From positions 1 through 8,381 of the forward strand of contig PIXS01000094.1 in NCBI GenBank assembly GCA_003096255.1: 8,381 nt of DNA, in the 5' to 3' direction. Made by a program: the position numbers and the translations under genes. How positions within the stretch are numbered: position 1 is the first letter of the stretch; each line of letters begins with the position of its first letter. The notes under the pieces were generated by a model. That model worked only from the letters and a program-made list of their open reading frames with translations, did not search any database and was not told the DNA's origin. This DNA is from Candidatus Bathyarchaeum sp. (lineage in GTDB: Archaea > Thermoproteota > Bathyarchaeia > Bathyarchaeales > Bathyarchaeaceae). Shown in pieces: positions 1 through 5,278 of the stretch.

Positions 1-12
1 ATAGTCTGTATC

Positions 13-53
13 GAGTTGGGGTAAGTTTAACGGCTGACCTATCTTTCGGGGAA
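13..53 (+). promoter_or_regulatory. Conserved leader stem-loop block, copy 1
   Basis: This block upstream of the first surface-protein gene aligns with 5186-5227 upstream of its paralogue. Over 13-41 versus 5186-5214 I count 21 identities in 29 positions, with no gap. The best-kept parts are GAGTT, GGTA and ACGGCTG, followed by CCTA, then CTTT and GGGGAA. The segments at 20-27 and 32-39 can pair as an imperfect stem (GGT/ACC, a mismatch, AG/CT, then wobbles). The similarity lies well outside the coding region, so it probably reflects a shared transcribed leader. If the promoter-to-element spacing matches copy 2, this gene's promoter lies just before the window. It resembles no riboswitch class I recognise. 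Confidence 0.5.
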
Positions 54-123
54 TGTCAGATGGGAAACAGCAGGAAAAATCTGTTCAGCAAAGACTAGTG
101 TAAACTCTGGATTTCTACCCGTC

Positions 124-167
124 AGCTGTTGAAGGCAACTCCAGCTCAACAAAAAAACAAAAAGAGG
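124..167 (+). promoter_or_regulatory. Leader hairpin and ribosome-binding site, copy 1
   Basis: AGCT-GTTG (124-131) can pair with CAAC (136-139) and AGCT (143-146) across an AAGG tetraloop. Alternatively GTTGA (128-132) can pair with TCAAC (146-150). An A-rich spacer follows, then the ribosome-binding site GAGG (164-167), eight bases before the GTG at 176. The stretch from TCAAC to the start is nearly identical to 5251-5278 in the paralogue. The overlapping ATG at 174 runs straight into TGA, so GTG at 176 is the start. Confidence 0.5.
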
Positions 168-175
168 AAAAATAT

Positions 176-2785
176 GTGAAAAACAAAAAAACGTCAAAAA
201 TTTCAATGATAACTTTGATAACCATTCTAACCGTTTCAGCGCTTCTGACAAGTTTTCCGGCAATTAGCGCTCAGCAAACAATACAAACCTACCCCTATTT
301 AGGTGTCATACCTAATCCTGTGCAAGTAAACCAGCCAGTGTTATTCCACATAGGAATTTCACATCAGAGAACTAATGTTAATGAGGGTTGGGAAGGTCTT
401 TGGATTACAATTACAGATCCTGAAGGAATCGAATCAACCATAACGGATATTAGAACAGATTCGACAGGCGGAACAGGAGTCCCATTCACACCAACCAAGC
501 TTGGTACATACGAGTGTGTGGGACACTTCCCTGAGACAGCAATATCCGTCACGCCAATGTTCGGTGGAGACCCCTACGATCAAGTATATTTGGCTAGTGA
601 CACTGAAATAATCGAACTCGTTGTTAACAATGATCCAGCACAATACTATCCCGGTCATGCACAACCGACTGAGTACTGGACTCGACCAATTAATGCTCAA
701 TTCTATGAATGGGGAGAGATTTCTGGAGATTGGCTATGGCCAGCTGGAAGCTACACCATGCCGCCAAGAGCTAAATATCATGCTGGTAACGCAGATGCAC
801 CTGAAGCTGCTCACGTACTATGGACAAAACCATACACGCAAGGAGGATTAGCTTCATACGACCTTGGTAAAGTGCAATATGAAATGGGCGATGCGTACGA
901 ACTCAAGTTCATGGGCTCAGTGATAATGAGCGGAGTATTATACTACAACAGATATGAAGACCAAGGAAGCGACCCTGAGCTTGATCAGGACGTTGTTGCA
1001 GTCGATCTGAAAACTGGTGAAGAGCTTTGGGTCAAGAACTGGAACAATGAAAGACTGGCCTTTGGTCAAACATTCTATTGGGACTCGTACAACTACCACG
1101 GTGTCTTCGGTTACCTATGGACAGATAGTGGTGCAAGTGGTTTTGGAACTGCTGGTACTGGAACATGGAAAGCTTATGACCCACTATCAGGACGCTGGGA
1201 ATACACAATGGAAAATGTGCCCGGCGGCTATAATCTATATGGGCCTAAAGGCGAAATCTATCGATACATCGTAGACACAAACCAAGGAACAGTGTCTTTA
1301 TGGAACTCCAGCAGAGTAGTTTCAAACGCTGGTAGCTGGAGACCTCAAGGAAATACTTACGACGCCACAACAGGAATCGAATGGACTGTACCAATACCAA
1401 CAGATCTATCTGGATCAGTTTGTTCATATCATCTATTTGACAAAATAGTTGGTAGCACTGCTGGCGGAATCTTTGGAGGCACTTCTCCAGAAATCACTAA
1501 CTGGGCAATCGACGTTTCTCCAGGAAACGAAGGAACACTGATTTTCCAAACAACTGAAACATTAGAAGTAGCTGGTATGACACTGGTTTATTCAGAGACC
1601 ATTCCAGAAAACGATGTTCTAATTATTTCAGCTAAAGAGGACCGAAGATACTATGCTTTCTCACTGACCGATGGTAGCTTGAAATGGGTAACTGAACCAG
1701 AAAACTACATTGGTGCCTTTTATGACAAGTGGTACGGTCCTGCATATGGCTATGGAAAATTCTTTACCGGCCGAGTTAGCGGAGTAGTAACTTGCTATGA
1801 CCTTGAAAATGGAAGCGTCTTATGGAACTATGATGTACAAGATAAATACAACGAAATAACATGGGGACACAATTTCCACATTGCATACCATTTCCTTGCT
1901 GACGGAAAAATCTGCTTATCTTATTCAGAGCACTCACCAATTAATCCAATACCTAGAGGTGGACCATTAGTCGTTCTTGATGTCGAAAACGGAACAGTAC
2001 TCTGGGAACTCAGTTGGATAAACAACTGGTGGGGCGGACACGTAATGATCGGAGACAGCACAATGGTAGGCTTAAACGGATACGACAACCGCCTATACGC
2101 AATAGGCAAAGGACCAAGCCAAACTACTGTTGAAGCACCGCTAACCGCTCTGAAGCAGGGAGAAAGCGTCATAATCAGGGGAACAGTGACGGATGTTTCT
2201 CCAGGCACCGAACAATATGCTTTGACTGCACGTTTCCCGAATGGAGTTCCAGCTGTAGCTGATGAATGCATGACAGATTGGATGCAGTACGTGTACATGC
2301 AGTACGAGAAACCAGATGTTGAAGGCGTTAAAGTATTCGTAAAGGTACAAGATCCTAATGGCGAATGGTACTCAGAAACTGTTACAACCGATAGCAATGG
2401 TATGTTCAGTATGATGTGGGCTCCATCCATCGTCGGCGAGTACCATGTCACTGCTATGTTTGAAGGCTCTAAATCCTACTACCCCTCAGAGTCAACAACA
2501 TCGTTTGGTGTAGATCAGGCAGCAGAAGATCCAGGTTATCAGGGTCCTAGTGCTGATGATATTGCTACGCGGACTGTTAACATGATGCCCCAGTTCCCTG
2601 ATGTTCCAACACAAGAGGCGATTGCTCATGATGCCGCAACAAGGACAATTGCAATGCTTCCACAGTATCCAGAATGTGATCCATGTCCTGAATTACCTGC
2701 ATACCTGATGATTGACATTGTCATCATAGTGCTAGTTGTCGTCGTGCTGATCATCGTACTATACTGTATCATCAAAAAACAGTAA
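176..2785 (+). CDS. Secreted, membrane-anchored PQQ-type beta-propeller surface protein (paralogue A)
   Basis: The 869-residue product is exported and held on the outer face of the cytoplasmic membrane. A lysine-rich start and hydrophobic stretch (about residues 11-30) form a signal peptide, with likely cleavage after ISA at residue 32. Residues 36-152 look Ig-like. About residues 195-645 form a PQQ-type propeller, with repeats of the A-x-D-x-x-T/N-G-x-x-x-W type near 274-285, 332-343, 395-404, 493-504, 539-550 and 599-610. A second Ig-like domain spans about 650-778. A linker with a 24-residue tandem repeat (793-840) leads to a membrane helix (843-865) and a short KK tail. Sequons lie at N377, N545 and N605. 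The start is GTG with GAGG eight bases upstream. Its full-length paralogue is at 5279-7777. The ligand and function are unknown: the fold is often structural or protein-binding, and no catalytic residues for a quinoprotein dehydrogenase are evident. Confidence 0.9.
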   Translation: MKNKKTSKISMITLITILTVSALLTSFPAISAQQTIQTYPYLGVIPNPVQVNQPVLFHIGISHQRTNVNEGWEGLWITITDPEGIESTITDIRTDSTGGTGVPFTPTKLGTYECVGHFPETAISVTPMFGGDPYDQVYLASDTEIIELVVNNDPAQYYPGHAQPTEYWTRPINAQFYEWGEISGDWLWPAGSYTMPPRAKYHAGNADAPEAAHVLWTKPYTQGGLASYDLGKVQYEMGDAYELKFMGSVIMSGVLYYNRYEDQGSDPELDQDVVAVDLKTGEELWVKNWNNERLAFGQTFYWDSYNYHGVFGYLWTDSGASGFGTAGTGTWKAYDPLSGRWEYTMENVPGGYNLYGPKGEIYRYIVDTNQGTVSLWNSSRVVSNAGSWRPQGNTYDATTGIEWTVPIPTDLSGSVCSYHLFDKIVGSTAGGIFGGTSPEITNWAIDVSPGNEGTLIFQTTETLEVAGMTLVYSETIPENDVLIISAKEDRRYYAFSLTDGSLKWVTEPENYIGAFYDKWYGPAYGYGKFFTGRVSGVVTCYDLENGSVLWNYDVQDKYNEITWGHNFHIAYHFLADGKICLSYSEHSPINPIPRGGPLVVLDVENGTVLWELSWINNWWGGHVMIGDSTMVGLNGYDNRLYAIGKGPSQTTVEAPLTALKQGESVIIRGTVTDVSPGTEQYALTARFPNGVPAVADECMTDWMQYVYMQYEKPDVEGVKVFVKVQDPNGEWYSETVTTDSNGMFSMMWAPSIVGEYHVTAMFEGSKSYYPSESTTSFGVDQAAEDPGYQGPSADDIATRTVNMMPQFPDVPTQEAIAHDAATRTIAMLPQYPECDPCPELPAYLMIDIVIIVLVVVVLIIVLYCIIKKQ
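1442..1537 (+). repeat. Near-identical tract 1 (paralogue A copy)
   Basis: All 96 bases are identical to 6536-6631, silent positions included. The tract encodes the propeller part around STAGGIFGGTSPEITNW. The flanks on both sides differ, so it stands out from the general level of divergence. Confidence 0.9.
1622..1703 (+). repeat. Near-identical tract 2 (paralogue A copy)
   Basis: All 82 bases are identical to 6716-6797. The tract encodes IISAKEDRRYYAFSL and the following propeller repeat. Confidence 0.9.
2020..2119 (+). repeat. Near-identical tract 3 (paralogue A copy)
   Basis: 99 of 100 bases match 7111-7210. The single difference (2079) changes Gly to Ala. The tract encodes NNWWGGHVMIGDSTMVGLN and the last propeller strand. 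Confidence 0.9.
2552..2695 (+). repeat. Two tandem 72-bp units encoding the linker of paralogue A
   Basis: Residues 793-816 and 817-840 align as two 24-residue units. Each contains A-T-R-T, then M-(M/L)-P-Q-(F/Y)-P. The DNA copies have diverged, so the duplication is not recent. Paralogue B has one short, different linker here (ADEIAQKTADQVG), so the insertion is specific to A. It would lengthen the stalk between the outer Ig-like domain and the membrane helix. Confidence 0.75.
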
Positions 2786-2801
2786 TAACCCAAAATTTTC
2801 C

Positions 2802-2822
2802 CTCCCTTCTTTTTTTTGGGAG
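2802..2822 (+). terminator. Oligo-T terminator inside an inverted repeat, paralogue A
   Basis: CTCCC (2802-2806) and GGGAG (2818-2822) form a perfect 5-bp inverted repeat around an 11-base loop that ends in eight T (2810-2817). Oligo-T on the coding strand is the usual archaeal termination signal. The matching element after the paralogue at 7792-7814 has a stem one base pair longer and the same loop length. The T run sits in the loop rather than after the stem, so this is not a classical bacterial-style hairpin terminator. Confidence 0.6.
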
Positions 2823-2975
2823 TAAAACATCAGAAAAAGGGGGCTGAAAAGGCTCAAGCACGAGAATAAAAATAGCAACAATGAGCGTTTCTTTTGATTC
2901 ACTCTAAACTTGAAGCACACAGCCAAGGAATAAGACAAACTGGTGGATAACCGTTTTTCATGGGCAATGCTTAAG

Positions 2976-2983
2976 TCTTTAAG
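2976..2983 (+). promoter_or_regulatory. Possible TATA box for the sugar-phosphate transferase gene
   Basis: TCTTTAAG lies about 75 bases before the chosen ATG at 3055, in an intergenic region with no other gene. Archaeal initiation about 25 bases downstream would give a leader of roughly 50 bases. This rests on base composition and position only. Confidence 0.25.
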
Positions 2984-3054
2984 TTTACAGATGCTGTTTG
3001 AAACAGTTAAAAAGGAAATTCCTGATTACAGGATGTATAACTGAGGCAATGAAA

Positions 3055-4167
3055 ATGGCTGTGTTACAACTCTTAGTTTTTTTGTCCGCTGTTGTTCCCC
3101 TGCTTACCACCAGTCTTGCTGACTTCCTAAATTCTGTGCCTGTTGACTTGGATGAACTGGTTCTCGCGGGACTAATTCTGTTCTTCAGTTTCGCTTTAAC
3201 TTTATTTCTTACAAAAAAATGGATCAGCTCAGCAAAGGCTTCAAACCTCGTGGGCAAGGACATGAACAAGCCTGACAAACCCTTGATTCCGCGATCAGGA
3301 GGTTTAGTTGTTGCCATAGTAATCTGTTTCTCTTTGCTTTTTTACATCTTCATGAAGAACTTTGAACTCCTTGGAACCACATCAACTCACGTTATCGAGG
3401 TGTTCGCGATTACAGCCACAGTCTTGTTGGCGGGTTTCATAGGATTCATTGATGATGTTTTAGGCTGGAAAGATGGTCTGAGTCAACTTCAGAAAGTTCT
3501 CCTAACAATTCCCATAGCTCTTCCATTGATTGTCATAAATGCTGGTACTTCAACTATTAATCTCCCAATTTTAGGCTACGTGGATTTGCAGCTACTTTAT
3601 CCGTTGCTGGTTGTTCCATTGGGTGTAATTGGCTCCACAAACGGATTCAATCTCCTCGCAGGCTACAACGGACTGGAAACAAGCATGAGCCTAGTAATTT
3701 TCGCTGTTTTCGGTTTCACAGGAATTCTATCTAATAGATTGTGGATTGCATTGGTTGCCTTCATTGTTTATGCCTGTTTGCTTGCGTTTCTGGCCTTTAA
3801 TTGGTATCCTGCAAAGGTGTTTCCAGGTAACTCCTTCAGTTACTCGATTGGAGCCCTAGTTGCCACCTTAGCTATTCTGGGAGACATGGAACGAATTGCA
3901 GTGTGGCTCTTTATGCCCTATTTCCTGGAAATATTACTCTATTTCAGAGCAAGAGTCATTGATAAAATGGGGGATGTTCAGGCCTTCGCGAAACCCAACC
4001 CCGACGGCTCGTTAGAACTGCCCTACAAACATCTCTATGATACAACCCACCTAGCAATATGGGTACTGAAAAAAGTCAAATCCAAAGTGTACGAAAGAGA
4101 TGTTGTGCTTTTCCTTATAACAGTTCAAATTTTGATTGCAATCTCTGGCATGATTTTGCTGCTGTAA
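3055..4167 (+). CDS. GPT/MraY-family GlcNAc-1-phosphate transferase (AglH/Alg7-like)
   Basis: This polytopic membrane enzyme probably transfers a UDP-linked amino-sugar 1-phosphate to dolichyl phosphate, the first step of lipid-linked glycan assembly. The 370-residue product has about ten hydrophobic segments. Family motifs appear in order: the DMNKPDKPLIPRSGG region (69-83), catalytic D133-D134 in GFIDDVLGW, NGFNLLAGYNGLE (196-208), YPAKVFPGNS (251-260), and an archaeal-type hydrophilic loop (about 310-332). Family members usually have FxGD at the fourth motif, where the Asp binds Mg2+; here residue 259 is Asn. I chose ATG 3055 because GAGG (3043-3046) lies eight bases upstream. ATG 3049 is only two bases from that site, and the TTG at 2998 has no visible site. 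The family assignment is firm. The exact sugar, and a role in N-glycosylation rather than another surface glycan, are inferred. Confidence 0.88.
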   Translation: MAVLQLLVFLSAVVPLLTTSLADFLNSVPVDLDELVLAGLILFFSFALTLFLTKKWISSAKASNLVGKDMNKPDKPLIPRSGGLVVAIVICFSLLFYIFMKNFELLGTTSTHVIEVFAITATVLLAGFIGFIDDVLGWKDGLSQLQKVLLTIPIALPLIVINAGTSTINLPILGYVDLQLLYPLLVVPLGVIGSTNGFNLLAGYNGLETSMSLVIFAVFGFTGILSNRLWIALVAFIVYACLLAFLAFNWYPAKVFPGNSFSYSIGALVATLAILGDMERIAVWLFMPYFLEILLYFRARVIDKMGDVQAFAKPNPDGSLELPYKHLYDTTHLAIWVLKKVKSKVYERDVVLFLITVQILIAISGMILLL

Positions 4168-4224
4168 ACTTCCTAAAAAAATAAAAACTATGGTGTATCC
4201 AATTGTTTATGGTGAAATAAGACT

Positions 4225-4443
4225 ATGGCTCCACCAAAAGCAAATTTCAGAGTACCTCTTCCAGATGGAAGTAATTTATCAGTGAGTGTATTTCCCACAA
4301 AGAAAGACCCCAAAGCTGAAGTCATTGCTATCCAAATTAGTAGAAGAGTAGAAGAAGAATGGGAAAATCGCAAAATTATGGCTATATATCGTTCGCCTGA
4401 AGGAGATTATGTGAAACTTCCTGATAGAGAAGAGCAACAATAG
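4225..4443 (+). CDS. Small conserved-looking protein of unknown function (72 residues)
   Basis: The family is not recognised. The 72-residue product has no signal peptide, membrane segment or Cys pair. It is highly charged and probably beta-rich: a strand-like N-terminal part (FRVPLPDG, NLSVSVFP), a basic/acidic centre (ISRRVEEEWE), then MAIYRSPEGDYVKLP. It ends in an acidic/Gln tail. The start is supported by GGTGA (4211-4215), which matches the archaeal anti-Shine-Dalgarno sequence, nine bases before the ATG. The best evidence that it is a real gene is the decayed second copy downstream (4509-4694). There the same NLxV, KxDPKAEVI, WE and YR-x-x-x-G-x-Y-x-x-LP positions are still readable. 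It sits 57 bases after the transferase gene and may be cotranscribed with it. Confidence 0.7.
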   Translation: MAPPKANFRVPLPDGSNLSVSVFPTKKDPKAEVIAIQISRRVEEEWENRKIMAIYRSPEGDYVKLPDREEQQ

Positions 4444-4508
4444 AGAATATCAAATAGATAGCATAATCTGGTGATTGTTTCTTTTGAAGAACCATCATTC
4501 ATATATTA

Positions 4509-4694
4509 ATGGCAATAGTAAACAAGACTACCTGAATCTGACAGTGTGACCTGGAAAAGCCGACCCGAAGGCAGAAGTTATAACTGCCCAGCTTTAGAAG
4601 AAATGAATGCGACAACTGGGAAACAGTTGGGCGGCTTGCAGTTTACAGGGCGTCAGATGGGTCTTACTCGCAGCTTCCGGAACGCAAAGAATAA
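4509..4694 (+). pseudogene. Decayed tandem copy of the 72-residue gene
   Basis: From 4535 the sequence reads NLTV, a TGA stop (4547), then PGKADPKAEVITAQL and a TAG (4595). This parallels NLSV...PTKKDPKAEVIAIQI of the intact gene. One frame over, 4605-4694 reads ECDNWETVGRLAVYR, then ASDGSYSQLPERKE and TAA. That aligns without gaps to the intact C-terminal half from its Trp onward. Removing one T from the run at 4593-4595 joins the two parts in frame with the correct spacing to the Trp. The 5' part (4509-4534) is shorter than its counterpart and out of frame, and its match there is weak. The damage is therefore at least one stop, one frameshift and a 5' deletion. Confidence 0.8.
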
Positions 4695-4701
4695 TTATAC
4701 A
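4693..4701 (+). promoter_or_regulatory. Possible TATA box for the Trm112-like gene
   Basis: AATTATACA lies at the end of the pseudogene. It is about 38 bases before the GGAGG at 4731 and about 50 before the proposed ATT start. Initiation about 25 bases downstream would give a leader of roughly 20 bases that contains the ribosome-binding site. This is a position and composition argument only. Confidence 0.3.
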
Positions 4702-4730
4702 TAACGAACCATTGTCTACAGGTAACTACT

Positions 4731-4735
4731 GGAGG
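4731..4735 (+). promoter_or_regulatory. Strong ribosome-binding site that favours an ATT start
   Basis: GGAGG is the best Shine-Dalgarno match in the window. It lies eight bases before ATT at 4744, the spacing used by the first surface-protein gene and by the transferase gene. The first in-frame ATG (4759) is 23 bases away, too far for normal use. No ATG, GTG or TTG lies at a suitable distance in the reading frame. Confidence 0.65.
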
Positions 4736-4743
4736 AACTGACA

Positions 4744-5022
4744 ATTAAAAAGAAGCTTATGGGCATTCTTGCATGTCCAATCGACAAACATTATCCTCTT
4801 GATCTCCACGTTTTTGAGGAAAATGAAGAGATTGCAGAGGGCGTAATTATTTGTCCCAAATGCTCGCGGTGGTATCCAATCAGAGAGGAAATCCCCGAGA
4901 TGCTGCCTGATGAACTGCGAGAAGAAAAAGATGAATTGCCATTTATGAGAAAATGGAAACAAAAGTTCCCGGAAAAGATACTGCATGAAGGCAAACCATT
5001 CAACATCGGAAAAGAGCAGTAA
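4744..5022 (+). CDS. Trm112-like zinc-binding methyltransferase activator
   Basis: Trm112 proteins are small zinc-binding partners that stabilise and activate methyltransferases acting on tRNA and on release factors. Read from ATT 4744 the product is 92 residues; from ATG 4759 it is 87. The longer form begins (M)KKKLMGILACPIDKHYPL, the typical N-terminus of the family. ATG 4759 would remove the KKKL part of the first helix. The second half has the ICPKCSRWYPI motif followed by the typical IPEMLPDELR. Of the four usual zinc cysteines, C11, C37 and C40 are present, and the second position is Asp (D14 in CPID). The C-terminus is charged (EEKDELPFMRKWKQKFPEK). The gene follows the small pseudogene and ends before a T-rich region. 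The family call is good; the partner enzyme cannot be told from this window. Confidence 0.82.
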   Translation: MKKKLMGILACPIDKHYPLDLHVFEENEEIAEGVIICPKCSRWYPIREEIPEMLPDELREEKDELPFMRKWKQKFPEKILHEGKPFNIGKEQ

Positions 5023-5090
5023 ACAGAGCAAACCATGTAGCGAAACAGTTAAGAAGTTAGACCAATATTTTGTTAAACAAAACGGAAAAA

Positions 5091-5113
5091 TTTTTGTGAT
5101 TTTTTTCGTTTTT
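5091..5113 (+). terminator. Oligo-T stretch after the Trm112-like gene
   Basis: Three T runs (5091-5095, 5100-5106 and 5109-5113) lie about 70-90 bases after the stop at 5022, with no hairpin needed. This fits archaeal oligo-T termination and separates this gene from the second surface-protein gene. Confidence 0.5.
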
Positions 5114-5145
5114 GTTCCTGTACTATTTCTTTTGCTGTTGTTTTG

Positions 5146-5162
5146 TAGCAAAATCTTTTAAG
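5146..5162 (+). promoter_or_regulatory. Possible BRE/TATA promoter of paralogue B
   Basis: A purine-A segment (AGCAAAAT) precedes CTTTTAAG, about 120 bases before the ATG at 5279. Archaeal initiation about 25 bases downstream would fall near 5181-5186, just before the conserved leader block. That would give a leader of about 95-100 bases. The match is to composition and spacing only. Confidence 0.35.
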
Positions 5163-5185
5163 AAAAACAATTGTATCCTATCGGT

Positions 5186-5227
5186 GAGTTAAGGTAGCCT
5201 CGACGGCTGCCCTAATGCTTTGGGGAA
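5186..5227 (+). promoter_or_regulatory. Conserved leader stem-loop block, copy 2
   Basis: GGTAGCC (5193-5199) pairs with GGCTGCC (5205-5211) around a TCGAC loop. This gives a 7-bp stem with one G-T pair. The block, including the flanking GAGTT and the following CCTA, CTTT and GGGGAA, aligns with 13-53 upstream of paralogue A. Here it joins directly to the second hairpin, whereas copy 1 has about 70 extra bases between the two. Confidence 0.55.
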
Positions 5228-5231
5228 AGCT

Positions 5232-5271
5232 GTTGAGGGTTAACCACAACTCAACAAAAAACAAAAAGAGG
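5232..5271 (+). promoter_or_regulatory. Leader hairpin and ribosome-binding site, copy 2
   Basis: GTTGAG (5232-5237) pairs perfectly with CTCAAC (5250-5255). The loop contains the palindrome GGTTAACC (5238-5245). The A-rich spacer and GAGG (5268-5271) follow, seven bases before the ATG at 5279. Paralogue A keeps the GTTGA and TCAAC arms but has a different loop. Confidence 0.5.
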
Positions 5272-5278
5272 AAAAAAA

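Noticed and set aside
1..24. Possible C-terminal end of an upstream gene (frame 1, stop at 22-24)
   Set aside because: Only seven codons are visible and they overlap the conserved leader block. There is no evidence of coding.
39..263. Reverse-strand open frame of 74 codons
   Set aside because: It overlaps the conserved leader and the signal-peptide coding region of a well-supported gene, and I see no family features in its translation.
1921..2451. Reverse-strand open frame of 176 codons
   Set aside because: It lies wholly inside the first propeller gene. A similar antisense frame at 7012-7389 simply mirrors the conservation of the paralogue.
2823..3042. Small RNA or short gene between the first surface gene and the transferase
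   Set aside because: I found no paired C/D boxes, no convincing short reading frame with a ribosome-binding site, and no strong hairpin. Only a possible TATA box near 2976 stands out.
2998..3054. TTG at 2998 as the start of the sugar-phosphate transferase
   Set aside because: It has no ribosome-binding site, and the extra 19 residues match no family feature. ATG 3055 has GAGG eight bases upstream.
4726..5151. Reverse-strand open frame of 141 codons
   Set aside because: It is antisense to the Trm112-like gene, whose family motifs are clear. Its low-complexity Phe/Leu-rich translation comes from A/T-rich sequence.
5186..5260. tRNA or known riboswitch in the leader of paralogue B
   Set aside because: The stem-loops suggested it, but there is no cloverleaf, no T-loop consensus and no match to riboswitch cores I know.
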